Origin: Ptiloglossa arizonensis
Taxonomy: Eukaryota > Arthropoda > Insecta > Hymenoptera > Colletidae
DNA length: 64,000 bases
Reading direction: 5' to 3'
NCBI RefSeq assembly: GCF_051014685.1
Contig: NW_027478385.1
Location: forward strand, 3,100,001 to 3,164,000
In this document: piece after piece, positions 25,852 through 38,800 of the stretch
Layout: each line of letters begins with the position of its first letter
Position numbering within the stretch: the stretch's first letter is position 1
Position numbers and translations under genes: made by a program
The notes under the pieces: generated by a model
What the model was told of the DNA's origin: nothing
What the model saw: only the letters and a program-made list of their open reading frames with translations
The model's database searches: none

Positions 25852-28800
25852 ACTCCCATATCTCGCGAACGGATTGACGAACTCGAGAAATTCCTGTTGC
25901 ATCTGAAAGCAGAAACTCGCCCGATTACAACGGTATGTGTATTTTTGCACTAGGCCATAGTAGTTATAGGTTTCGAGTATCAAACTTGCGAAAATTTTGA
26001 TGGTACCTCAAACGTTCCTTACATTCGAACTCCCATATCTCGCGAAAGGATTGACGAACACGAGAAATTTCTGTTGCATCTGAAAGTAGAAACTCCCTCG
26101 ATTACGATGGTGTGTGTACTTTTCCCCAAGGCAATTCCAGTTATTGGTTTCGAGTATCAGACCAGCGAAAAGATTGATGGTTCCTCAACCATTCCTTAAC
26201 TTCAAACTCCCATATCTCGCGAATGGATTGACGAACTCGAGAAATTCCTACTGCATCTGAGAGTGGAAACTCGCCCGATTACAACGGTATGTGTATTTTT
26301 CCCCGAGGCCTTTGTAGTTATTGGTTTCGAGTATCAGACTTGCGAAAATTTTGATGGTTTCTCAACCATTCCTTAACTTCAAGCTCCCATATCTCGCGAA
26401 CGGATTGACGAAATCGAGAAATTTTTGTTGCACCTAAAAGTAGAAACTCGCCCGATTACAACACTATGTGTATTTTTGCCCTAGGCCATAGTAGTTATTG
26501 GTCTCGAGTATCAGACTTACGAAGATTTTGATGGTTTCTCAACCATTCCTTAATTTCAAACTCCCATATCTCGCGAACGGATGGACGAACTCGAGAAATT
26601 CCTGTTGCATCTGAAAGTAGAAGCTCGCCCGATTACAATGGTGTGCGTACTTTTCCCCTAGGCCATTCTAGTTATTGGTTTCGAGTATCAGAACAGCGAA
26701 TATTTTGATGGTTTCTCAAACATTCCTTAACTTCAAACTCCCATATCTCGCGAACGGATTGACGAACTCGAGAAATTCCTGTTGCATATGAAAGTAGAAA
26801 CTCTCCCGATTACAACGGTATGTGTATTTTTCCCTAGACCTTTGTTGTTATTGGTTTCGAGTATCAGACTTGCGAAAATTTTGATGGTTTCTCAACCATT
26901 CCTTAACTTCAAACACCCATATCTCGCGAACGGATTAACGAGCTCGAGAAATTCCTGTTGCATCTGAAAGTAGAAACTCGCTCGATTACGATGGTGTGGG
27001 TACTTTTCCCCTAGGCAATTCCAGTTATTGGTTTCGAGTATCAGACCAGAGAAAAGTTTGATGGTTTCTCAACCATTCCTTAACTTCAAACTTCCATATC
27101 TCGCGAATGGATTGACGAACTCGAGAAATTCCTATTGCATCTGAGACTGGAAACTCGCCCGATTACAACGGTATGTGTATTTTTCTCCGAGGCCTTTGTA
27201 GTTATTGGTTTCGAGTATCAGACTTGCGAAAATTTTGATGGTTTCTCAACCATTCCTTAACTTCAAACTCCCATATCTCGCGAACGGATTGACGAACTCG
27301 AGAAATTCCTGTTGCATCTGAGAGTGGAAACTCGCCAGATTACACCGGTATGTGTATTTTTCCCCTAGGCCTTTGTAGTTATTGGTTTCGCGTATCAGAC
27401 TTGCGAAAATTTTGATGGTTCCTCAACCATTCTTTACTTTCAAACTCCCATATCTCGCGAACGGATTGACGAACTCGAGAAATTCCTGTTGCATCTGAAA
27501 GCAGAAACTCGCCCGATTACAATGGTGTGTGTACTTTTCCCCTAGGCCATTGCCGTTATTGGTTTCGAGTATCAGACCAGCGAAAATTTTGATGGTTTCT
27601 CAACCATTCCTTAACTTCAAACTCCCATATCTCGAGAACGGATTGACGAACTCGAGAAATTCCTGTTGCATATGAAAGTAGAAACTTTCTCGATTACAAG
27701 AGTATGTGTATTTTTCCCCTAGGCCATTGTAGTTATTGTTTTCGAGTATGAGACTTGCGAAAATTTTGATGGTTTCTCAACCATTCCTTAATTCAAACCC
27801 CATATCTCGCGAACGGATTAACGAACTCGAGAAATTCTTGTTGCATCTGAAAGTAGAATATCGCTCGATTACAATGTGGTGTGTACTTTTCCCCTAGGCC
27901 ATTCCAGGTATTGGTTTCGAATATCAGACTTGCGAAAATTTTGGTGGATTCTCAACCATTCCTTAACTTCAAACCCCCATATTTCGCGAACGGACTGACG
28001 AACTCGGGAAATTCCTGTTGCATCTGAAAGCAGTATCTCGCCCGATTACAACGCTATGTGTATTTTTGCCCTAGGCCTTTGTAGTTATTGGTTTCGAGTA
28101 TCAGACTTGCGAAAATTTTGATGGTTTCTCAACCATTCCTTAACTTCGAACACCCATATCTCGCGAACGGTTTAACGAGCTCGAGAAATTCTTGTTGCAT
28201 CTGAAAGTAGAAACTCGCTCGATTACGATGGTGTGTGTACTTTTCCCCTAGGCAATTCCAGTTATTGGTTTCGAGTATCAGACCAGCGAAAATTTTGGTA
28301 GATTCTCAACCATTCCTTAAATTCAAACCCCCATATTTCGCGAACGGATTGACGAACTCGAGAAATTCCTGTTGCATCTGAAAGCAGTATCTCGCCCGAT
28401 TACAACGCTATGTGTATTTTTGCCCTAGGCCTTTGTAGTTATTGGTTTCGAGTATCAGACTTGCGAAAATTTTGATGGTTTCTCAACCATTCCTTAACTT
28501 CAAACTCCCATATCTCGCGAACGGGTTGACGAAATCGAGAAATTCCTGTTGCATCTGAGAGTGGAAACTCGCCCGATTACAACGGTGTGTGTATTTTTCC
28601 CCTAGGCAATTCCAGTTATTGGTTTCGAGTATCAGAGCAGCGAAAATTTTGATTATTTCTCCACCATTCCTTAACTTCAAACTCCCATATCTGGCGAACG
28701 GATTGACGAACTCGAGAAATTCCTGTCGCATCTGAAAGTGGAAACTCGCCCGATTACAACGGTATGTGTATTTTTCCCCTAAGCGTTTGTAGTTATTGGT

Positions 28801-29486
28801 TTCGAGTATCAGAATTGCGAAAATGTTGATAGTTTCTCAACCTTTCCTTACTTTCAAACTCCCATATCTCGCGAACGGATTGACGAACTCGAGAAATTTT
28901 TGTTGCATCTGAAAGCAGAAACTCGCCTGATTACAACGGTATGTGTACTTTTGCCCTAGGCCATAGTAGTTATTGGTTTCGAGTACCAGACTTGCGAAAA
29001 TTTTGATGGTTCCTCCACCATTCCTTACCTTCAAACTCCCATATCTCGCGAACGGATTGACGAATTCGAGAAATTTCTGTTGCGTCTGAAAGTAGAAAAT
29101 CGCCCGATTACAATGGTGTGTGTACTTTTCCCCTAGGCAATTCCAGTTATTGGTTTCGAGTATCAGACCAGCGAAACTTTTGATGGTTCCTCAACCATTC
29201 CTTACTTTCAAACTCCCATATCTCGCGAACGGATTGACGAAATCGAGAAATTTCTGTTGCATCTAAAAGTAGAAACTCGCCCGATTACAACGTTATGTGT
29301 ATTTTTGCCCTAGGCCATAGTAGTTATTGGTCTCGAGTATCAGACTTGCGAAGATTTTGATGGTTTCTCATCCATTCCTTAACTTCAAACTCCCATATCT
29401 CGCGAACGGATGGACGAACTCGAGAAATTTCTGTTGCATCTGAAAGTAGAAACGCGCCCGGTTACAAAGGCGTGTGTACTTTTGCC
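24224..29486 (+). repeat. Tandem segmental duplication, 5483 bp period, unit 1
   Basis: This stretch of about 5.26 kb matches 29707-34969 at a constant offset of 5483 bp (31 monomers). Landmarks such as TCGCTCACGG (24271 and 29754) and the shortened TTAATTCAAA (27788 and 33271) keep the same spacing. I noticed very few differences, for example ATCTCGCGAACGG near 25336 against ATCTCGTGAACGG near 30819, and CGGTTACAAAGG near 29460 against CGATTACAAAGG near 34943. Such low divergence beside much more diverged neighbouring monomers indicates a recent duplication, or an assembly artefact. Confidence 0.9.
24377..26990 (+). repeat. Eight-monomer tandem duplication (1415 bp offset)
   Basis: About 1.2 kb at 24377-25575 is repeated at 25792-26990. 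Both copies carry TTTTTGCACTAGGCC, GTTATAGGTTTCGAG, GGTACCTCAA, CCCCAAGGCAATTCC and GAAAAGATTGATGG. Differences include CAACCGTTCC near 24594 against CAAACGTTCC near 26009, and CTTCGAACACCC near 25492 against CTTCAAACACCC near 26907. The duplication lies inside the 5483 bp unit and was copied with it (30850 and 32265 are the corresponding points in the second unit), so it is the older event. It is absent in this form from 3.2-5.4 kb. Confidence 0.85.
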
Positions 29487-29706
29487 CTAGGCCATTCCAG
29501 GTATTGGTTTCGAATATCAGACTTGCGAAAATTTTGGTGGATTCTCAACCATTCCTTAACTTCAAACCCCCATATTTCGCGAACGGATTGACGAACTCGA
29601 GAAATTCCTGTTGCATCTGAAAGCAGTATCTCGCCCGATTACAACGCTATGTGTATTTTTGCCCTAGGCCTTTGTAGTTATTGGTTTCGAGTATCAGACT
29701 TGCGAA
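29487..29706 (+). repeat. Mosaic junction between the two 5483 bp units
   Basis: About 220 bp that does not follow the expected continuation seen at 34970-35189. It starts with GCCATTCCAGGTATTGG and TTTTGGTGGATTCTC, as near 27895-27960. After CCCCCATATTTCGCGAACGG it switches to a GATTGACGAACTCGAG version as near 28347, then continues through GCAGTATCTCGCCCG and AGGCCTTTGTAG to the second unit. At least two template changes within about 1.25 monomers are needed to explain it. The exact crossover bases are hidden by homology. Confidence 0.75.
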
Positions 29707-32700
29707 AATTTTGATGGTTCCTCAACCATTCCTTAACTTCAAACTCGCATATCTCGCTCACGGATTGACGAACTCGAGAAATTCCTGTTGCATCTGAAGG
29801 CAGAAACTCGCTCGATTACAATAGTGTGTGTACTTTTCCCCTAGTCCATTCCAGTTATTGGTTTCGAGTATCAGACTTGCGAAAATTTTGATGGTTTCTC
29901 AACCATTCCTTAACTTCAAACTCCCATATCTCGCGAACGGATTGACGAACTCGAGAAATTCCTGTTGCATCTGAAAGCAGAAACTCGCCCGATTACAACG
30001 GTATGTGTATTTTTGCACTAGGCCATAGTAGTTATAGGTTTCGAGTATCAAACTTGCGAAAATTTTGATGGTACCTCAACCGTTCCTTACATTCGAACTC
30101 CCATATCTCGCGAAAGGATTGACGAACACGAGAAATTTCTGTTGCATCTGAAAGTAGAAACTCCCTCGATTACGATGGTGTGTGTACTTTTCCCCAAGGC
30201 AATTCCAGTTATTGGTTTCGAGTATCAGACCAGCGAAAAGATTGATGGTTCCTCAACCATTCCTTAACTTCAAACTCCCATATCTCGCGAATGGATTGAC
30301 GAACTCGAGAAATTCCTACTGCATCTGAGAGTGGAAACTCGCCCGATTACAACGGTATGTGTATTTTTCCCCGAGGCCTTTGTAGTTATTGGTTTCGAGT
30401 ATCAGACTTGCGAAAATTTTGATGGTTTCTCAACCATTCCTTAACTTCAAGCTCCCATATCTCGCGAACGGATTGACGAAATCGAGAAATTTTTGTTGCA
30501 CCTAAAAGTAGAAACTCGACCGATTACAACACTATGTGTATTTTTGCCCTAGGCCATAGTAGTTATTGGTCTCGAGTATCAGACTTACGAAGATTTTGAT
30601 GGTTTCTCAACCATTCCTTAACTTCAAACTCCCATATCTCGCGAACGGATGGACGAACTCGAGAAATTCCTGTTGCATCTGAAAGTAGAAGCTCGCCCGA
30701 TTACAATGGTGTGCGTACTTTTCCCCTAGGCCATTCTAGTTATTGGTTTCGAGTATCAGAACAGCGAATATTTTGATGGTTTCTCAAACATTCCTTAACT
30801 TCAAACTCCCATATCTCGTGAACGGATTGACGAACTCGAGAAATTCCTGTTGCATATGAAAGTAGAAACTCTCCCGATTACAACGGTATGTGTATTTTTC
30901 CCTAGACCTTTGTTGTTATTGGTTTCGAGTATCAGACTTGCGAAAATTTTGATGGTTTCTCAACCATTCCTTAACTTCGAACACCCATATCTCGCGAACG
31001 GTTTAACGAGCTCGAGAAATTCTTGTTGCATCTGAAAGTAGAAACTCGCTCGATTACGATGGTGTGTGTACTTTTCCCCTAGGCAATTCCAGTTATTGGT
31101 TTCGAGTATCAGACCAGCGAAAATTTTGGTAGATTCTCAACCATTCCTTAACTTCAAACCCCCATATTTCGCGAACGGATTGACGAACTCGGGAAATTCC
31201 TGTTGCATCTGAAAGCAGTAACTCGCCCGATTACAACGGTATGTGTATTTTTCCCCTAGGCCTTTGTAGTTATTGGTTTCGAGTATCAGACTTGCGAAAA
31301 TTTTGATGGTTTCTCAACCATTCCTTAACTTCAAACTCCCATATCTCGCGAACGGATTGACGAACTCGAGAAATTCCTGTTGCATCTGAAAGCAGAAACT
31401 CGCCCGATTACAACGGTATGTGTATTTTTGCACTAGGCCATAGTAGTTATAGGTTTCGAGTATCAAACTTGCGAAAATTTTGATGGTACCTCAAACGTTC
31501 CTTACATTCGAACTCCCATATCTCGCGAAAGGATTGACGAACACGAGAAATTTCTGTTGCATCTGAAAGTAGAAACTCCCTCGATTACGATGGTGTGTGT
31601 ACTTTTCCCCAAGGCAATTCCAGTTATTGGTTTCGAGTATCAGACCAGCGAAAAGATTGATGGTTCCTCAACCATTCCTTAACTTCAAACTCCCATATCT
31701 CGCGAATGGATTGACGAACTCGAGAAATTCCTACTGCATCTGAGAGTGGAAACTCGCCCGATTACAACGGTATGTGTATTTTTCCCCGAGGCCTTTGTAG
31801 TTATTGGTTTCGAGTATCAGACTTGCGAAAATTTTGATGGTTTCTCAACCATTCCTTAACTTCAAGCTCCCATATCTCGCGAACGGATTGACGAAATCGA
31901 GAAATTTTTGTTGCACCTAAAAGTAGAAACTCGCCCGATTACAACACTATGTGTATTTTTGCCCTAGGCCATAGTAGTTATTGGTCTCGAGTATCAGACT
32001 TACGAAGATTTTGATGGTTTCTCAACCATTCCTTAATTTCAAACTCCCATATCTCGCGAACGGATGGACGAACTCGAGAAATTCCTGTTGCATCTGAAAG
32101 TAGAAGCTCGCCCGATTACAATGGTGTGCGTACTTTTCCCCTAGGCCATTCTAGTTATTGGTTTCGAGTATCAGAACAGCGAATATTTTGATGGTTTCTC
32201 AAACATTCCTTAACTTCAAACTCCCATATCTCGCGAACGGATTGACGAACTCGAGAAATTCCTGTTGCATATGAAAGTAGAAACTCTCCCGATTACAACG
32301 GTATGTGTATTTTTCCCTAGACCTTTGTTGTTATTGGTTTCGAGTATCAGACTTGCGAAAATTTTGATGGTTTCTCAACCATTCCTTAACTTCAAACACC
32401 CATATCTCGCGAACGGATTAACGAGCTCGAGAAATTCCTGTTGCATCTGAAAGTAGAAACTCGCTCGATTACGATGGTGTGGGTACTTTTCCCCTAGGCA
32501 ATTCCAGTTATTGGTTTCGAGTATCAGACCAGAGAAAAGTTTGATGGTTTCTCAACCATTCCTTAACTTCAAACTTCCATATCTCGCGAATGGATTGACG
32601 AACTCGAGAAATTCCTATTGCATCTGAGACTGGAAACTCGCCCGATTACAACGGTATGTGTATTTTTCTCCGAGGCCTTTGTAGTTATTGGTTTCGAGTA

Positions 32701-34969
32701 TCAGACTTGCGAAAATTTTGATGGTTTCTCAACCATTCCTTAACTTCAAACTCCCATATCTCGCGAACGGATTGACGAACTCGAGAAATTCCTGTTGCAT
32801 CTGAGAGTGGAAACTCGCCAGATTACACCGGTATGTGTATTTTTCCCCTAGGCCTTTGTAGTTATTGGTTTCGCGTATCAGACTTGCGAAAATTTTGATG
32901 GTTCCTCAACCATTCTTTACTTTCAAACTCCCATATCTCGCGAACGGATTGACGAACTCGAGAAATTCCTGTTGCATCTGAAAGCAGAAACTCGCCCGAT
33001 TACAATGGTGTGTGTACTTTTCCCCTAGGCCATTGCCGTTATTGGTTTCGAGTATCAGACCAGCGAAAATTTTGATGGTTTCTCAACCATTCCTTAACTT
33101 CAAACTCCCATATCTCGAGAACGGATTGACGAACTCGAGAAATTCCTGTTGCATATGAAAGTAGAAACTTTCTCGATTACAAGAGTATGTGTATTTTTCC
33201 CCTAGGCCATTGTAGTTATTGTTTTCGAGTATGAGACTTGCGAAAATTTTGATGGTTTCTCAACCATTCCTTAATTCAAACCCCATATCTCGCGAACGGA
33301 TTAACGAACTCGAGAAATTCTTGTTGCATCTGAAAGTAGAATATCGCTCGATTACAATGTGGTGTGTACTTTTCCCCTAGGCCATTCCAGGTATTGGTTT
33401 CGAATATCAGACTTGCGAAAATTTTGGTGGATTCTCAACCATTCCTTAACTTCAAACCCCCATATTTCGCGAACGGACTGACGAACTCGGGAAATTCCTG
33501 TTGCATCTGAAAGCAGTATCTCGCCCGATTACAACGCTATGTGTATTTTTGCCCTAGGCCTTTGTAGTTATTGGTTTCGAGTATCAGACTTGCGAAAATT
33601 TTGATGGTTTCTCAACCATTCCTTAACTTCGAACACCCATATCTCGCGAACGGTTTAACGAGCTCGAGAAATTCTTGTTGCATCTGAAAGTAGAAACTCG
33701 CTCGATTACGATGGTGTGTGTACTTTTCCCCTAGGCAATTCCAGTTATTGGTTTCGAGTATCAGACCAGCGAAAATTTTGGTAGATTCTCAACCATTCCT
33801 TAAATTCAAACCCCCATATTTCGCGAACGGATTGACGAACTCGAGAAATTCCTGTTGCATCTGAAAGCAGTATCTCGCCCGATTACAACGCTATGTGTAT
33901 TTTTGCCCTAGGCCTTTGTAGTTATTGGTTTCGAGTATCAGACTTGCGAAAATTTTGATGGTTTCTCAACCATTCCTTAACTTCAAACTCCCATATCTCG
34001 CGAACGGGTTGACGAAATCGAGAAATTCCTGTTGCATCTGAGAGTGGAAACTCGCCCGATTACAACGGTGTGTGTATTTTTCCCCTAGGCAATTCCAGTT
34101 ATTGGTTTCGAGTATCAGAGCAGCGAAAATTTTGATTATTTCTCCACCATTCCTTAACTTCAAACTCCCATATCTGGCGAACGGATTGACGAACTCGAGA
34201 AATTCCTGTCGCATCTGAAAGTGGAAACTCGCCCGATTACAACGGTATGTGTATTTTTCCCCTAAGCGTTTGTAGTTATTGGTTTCGAGTATCAGAATTG
34301 CGAAAATGTTGATAGTTTCTCAACCTTTCCTTACTTTCAAACTCCCATATCTCGCGAACGGATTGACGAACTCGAGAAATTTTTGTTGCATCTGAAAGCA
34401 GAAACTCGCCTGATTACAACGGTATGTGTACTTTTGCCCTAGGCCATAGTAGTTATTGGTTTCGAGTACCAGACTTGCGAAAATTTTGATGGTTCCTCCA
34501 CCATTCCTTACCTTCAAACTCCCATATCTCGCGAACGGATTGACGAATTCGAGAAATTTCTGTTGCGTCTGAAAGTAGAAAATCGCCCGATTACAATGGT
34601 GTGTGTACTTTTCCCCTAGGCAATTCCAGTTATTGGTTTCGAGTATCAGACCAGCGAAACTTTTGATGGTTCCTCAACCATTCCTTACTTTCAAACTCCC
34701 ATATCTCGCGAACGGATTGACGAAATCGAGAAATTTCTGTTGCATCTAAAAGTAGAAACTCGCCCGATTACAACGTTATGTGTATTTTTGCCCTAGGCCA
34801 TAGTAGTTATTGGTCTCGAGTATCAGACTTGCGAAGATTTTGATGGTTTCTCATCCATTCCTTAACTTCAAACTCCCATATCTCGCGAACGGATGGACGA
34901 ACTCGAGAAATTTCTGTTGCATCTGAAAGTAGAAACGCGCCCGATTACAAAGGCGTGTGTACTTTTGCC
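29707..34969 (+). repeat. Tandem segmental duplication, 5483 bp period, unit 2
   Basis: The near-identical partner of 24224-29486, including its internal eight-monomer duplication (markers near 30850 and 32265). To its right the sequence continues as in the first big-duplication copy: ACTTTTGCCCTAGGCAATTC then GAGTTATTGG near 34965-34990 matches that near 8977-9000. Unit 2 therefore keeps the ancestral right flank, and unit 1 has the new junction. Confidence 0.9.
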
Positions 34970-35775
34970 CTAGGCAATTCGAGTTATTGGTTTCGAGTAT
35001 CAGACCAGCGAAAATTTTGATGGTTTCTCAACCATTCCTTAACTTCAAACTCCCATATCTCGCGAACGGATTGACGAACACGAGAAATTCCTGTTGCATC
35101 TGAAAGCAGAAACTCGCCTGATTACTACGGTATGTGTATTTTTGCCCTGGGCCATAGTAGTTATTGGATTCGAGTATCAGACATGCAAAAAATTTTGATG
35201 GTTCCTCAACCATTCCTTACCTTCAAACTCCCATATCTCGCGAACGGATTGACGAATTCGAGAAATTTCTGTTGCGTCTGAAAGTAGAAACTCGCCCGAT
35301 TACAATGGCGTGTGTACTTTTCCCCTAGGCAATTCCAGTTATTGGTTTCGAGTATCAGACCAGCGAAACTTTTGATGGTTCCTCAACCATTCCTTACTTT
35401 CAAACTCCCATATCTCGCGAACGGATTGACGAAATCGAGAAATTTCTGTTGCATCTAAAAGTAGAAACTCGCCCGATTACAACGTTATGTGTATTTTTGC
35501 CCTAGGCCATAGTAGTTATTGGTCTCGAGTATCAGACTTGCGAAGATTTTGATGGTTTCTCATCCATTCCTTAACTTCAAACTCCCATATCTCGCGAACG
35601 GATGGACGAACTCGAGAAATTTCTGTTGCATCTGAAAGTAGAAACGCGCCCGATTACAAAGGCGTGTGTACTTTTGCCCTAGGCAATTCGAGTTATTGGT
35701 TTCGAGTATCAGACCAGCGAAAATTTTGATGGTTTCTCAACCATTCCTTAACTTCAAACTCCCATATCTCGCGAA
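34500..35775 (+). repeat. Local 4-monomer tandem duplication (709 bp)
   Basis: About 34500-35066 recurs at 35209-35775. The marker ACGTTATGTGTATTTTTGCC occurs at 34773 and 35482, and CTCATCCATTCC follows in both. The first copy of the large block (8.5-9.6 kb) has a shorter arrangement, so this expansion happened after the big duplication. The copies differ at GAAAATCGCCCG near 34577 against GAAACTCGCCCG near 35286. They separate where the first reads GATTGACGAACACGAG and the second GATGGACGAACTCGAG. Confidence 0.8.
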
Positions 35776-38700
35776 CGGATGGACGAACTCGAGAAATTCC
35801 TGTTGCATCTGAAAGTAGAAGCTCGCCCGATTACAACGGTGTGCGTACTTTTCCCCTATGCCATTCCAGTTATTGGTTTCGAGTATCAGACCACCGAAAA
35901 TTTTGATGGCTTCTCAACCATTCCTTAACTTCAAAGTCCCATACCTCGTGAACGGATTGACGCACTCGGGAAATTCCTGTTGCATCTGAAAGCAGAAACT
36001 CGCCCGATTACAACGCTAGGTGTATTTTTGCCCTAGGCCATAGCAGTTATTGGATTCGAGTATCAGACATGCAAAAAATTTTGATGGTTCCTCAACCATT
36101 CCTTACCTTCAAACTCCCATATCTCGCGAACGGATTGACGAACTCGAGAAATTTCTGTTGCGTCTGAAAGTAGAAACTCGCCCGATTACAATGGTGTGTG
36201 TACTTTTCCCGTAGGCAATTCCAGTTATTGGTTTCGAGTATCAGACCAGCGAAACTATTGATGGTTCCTCAACCATTCCTTACTTTCAAACTCCCATATC
36301 TCGCGAACGGATTGACGAAATCGAGAAATTTCTGTTGCATCTAAAAGTAGAAACTCGCCCGATTACAACGCTATGTGTATTTTTGCCCTAGGCCATAGTA
36401 GTTATTGGTCTCGAGTATCAGACTTGCGAAAATTTTGATGGTTCCTCAACCATTCCTTACCTTCAAACTCCCATATCTCGCGAACGGATTGAAGAACTCG
36501 AGAAATTTCTGTTGCATCTGAAAGTAGAAGCTCGCCCGATTACAATGGTGTGTGTACTTTTCCCCTAGGCCATTCCCGTTATTGGTTTCGAGTATCAGAC
36601 CAGCGAAAATTTTGATGGTTTCTCAACCATTCCTTAACTTCAAACTCCCATATCTCGCGAACGGATTGACGAACTCGAGAAATTCCTGTTGCATATGAAA
36701 GTAGAAACTTTCTCGATTACAGGAGTATGTGTATTTTTCCCCTAGGCCTTTGTAGTTATTGTTTTCGAGTATCAGACTTGCGAAAATTTTGATGGTTTCT
36801 CAACCATTCCTTAATTCAAACCACATATCTCGCGAACGGATTAACGAACTCGAGAAATTCCTGTTGCATCTGAAAGTTGAATATCGCTCGATTACAATGT
36901 GGTGTGTACTTTTCCCCTAGGCCATTCCAGGTATTGGTTTCGAATATCAGACTTGCGAAAATTTTGGTGGATTCTCAACCATTCCTTAACTTCAAACCCC
37001 CATATTTCGCGAACGGACTGACGAACTCGGGAAATTCCTGTTGCATCTGAAAGCAGTATCTCGCCCGATTACAACGCTATGTGTATTTTTGCCCTAGGCC
37101 TTTGTAGTAATTGGTTTAGAATATCAGACTTGCGAAAATTTTGATGGTTTCTCAACCATTCCTTAACTTCGAACACCCATATCTCGCGAACGGATTAACG
37201 AGCTCGAGAAATTCCTGTTGCATCTGAAAGTAGAAACTCGCTCGATTACGATGGTGTGTGTACTTTTCCCCTAGGCAATTCCAGTTATTGGTTTCGAGTA
37301 TCAGACGAGCGAACATTTTGGTAGATTCTCAACCATTCCTTAACTTCAAGCCCCCATATTTCGCGAATGGATTGACGAACTCGGGAAATTCCTGTTGCAT
37401 CTGAAAGCAGTAACTCGCCCGATTACAACGGTATGTGTATTTTTCCCCTAGGCCTTTGTGGTTATTGGTTGCGAGTAACAGACTTGCGAAAATTTTGATG
37501 GTTCCTCAACCATTCCTTACCTTCAAACTCCCATATCTCGCGAACGGATTGACGAACTCGAGAAATTCCTGTTGCATCTGAAGGTAGAAGCTCGCCCGAT
37601 TACAACGGTGTGCGTACTTTTCCCCTAGGCCATTCCAGTTATTGGTTTCGAGTATCAGACCAGCGAAAGTTTTGATGGTTTCTCAACCATTCCTTAACTT
37701 CAAACTCCCATATCTCGCGAACGGATTAACGAGCTGGAGAAATTCCTGTTGCATCTGAAAGTAGAAACTCGCCCGATTACAACGGAATGTGTATTTTTGC
37801 CCCAGGCCAAAGTAGTTATTGGTTTCGAGTATCAGACTTGCGAAAATTTTGATGGCTCCTCAACCATTCCTTACTTTCAAACTCCCATATCTCGCGAACG
37901 GATTGACGAACTCGAGAAATTCCTGTTGCATCTGAAAGCAGAAACTCGCCCGATTACAAGGGAATGTGTATTTTTGCCCCAGGCCAAAGTAGTTATTGGT
38001 TTCGAGTATCAGACTTGCGAAAATTTTGATGGCTCCTCAACCATTCCTTACTTTCAAACTCCCATATCTCGCGAACGCATTGACGAAATTGAGAAATTCC
38101 TGTTGCATCTGAAAGCAGAAACTCGCCCGATTACAATGTTGTGTGTACTTTCCCACTAGGCTATTCCCGTTATTGGTTTCGAGTATCAGACCTGCTAACA
38201 TTTTGATGGTTTCTCAAACATTCCTTAACTTCAAACTCCCATATCTCGCGAACGGATTGACGAACTCGAGAAATTCCTGTTGCATATGAAAGTAGAAACT
38301 CTCCCGATTACAACGGTATGTGTGTTTTTCCCCTAGGCCTTTGTAGTTATTGGTTTCGTCTAACAGGCTTGCGAAAATTTTGATAGTTTCTCAACCATTC
38401 CTTAATTTCAAACTCCCATATCTCGCGAACGGATTGACGAACTCGAGAAATTCCTGTTGCATCTGAAAGCAGAAACTCGCCCGATTACAACGGTGTGTGT
38501 GTTTTTGCCCTAGGCAATAGTAGTTATTGGTTTAGAGTATCAGACTTGCGAAAATTTTGATGGTTTCTCAACCATTCCTTAACTTCAAACTCCCATATCT
38601 CGCGAACGGATTGACGAACTCGAGAAATTCCTGCTGCATTTGAAAGCAGAAACTCGCCCGATTACAATGGTGTGTGTACTTTCCCCATAGGCAATTCCAG

Positions 38701-38800
38701 TCATTGGTTTCGAGTATCAGACCAGCGAAAATTTTGACGGTTTCTCGCCCATTCCTTAACTTCAAACTCCCTTATCTCGTGAACGGATTGACGAACTCCA
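35776..38800 (+). repeat. Duplication block 3, copy 2 (partner 9600-12990), lacking two monomers
   Basis: Follows 9600-11396 at an offset of about 26165, then 11750-12990 at 25811. The fall of about 354 bp is a two-monomer loss near 37560: GAACTCGAGAAATTCC here joins directly to TGTTGCATCTGAAGGTAG, whereas the first copy has the GAAACGCGCCCG and GAAAATTATGATGG monomers between. Other differences are single bases, such as CTTTTCCCGTAGGC near 36204 against CTTTTCCCCTAGGC near 10038. Confidence 0.85.
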
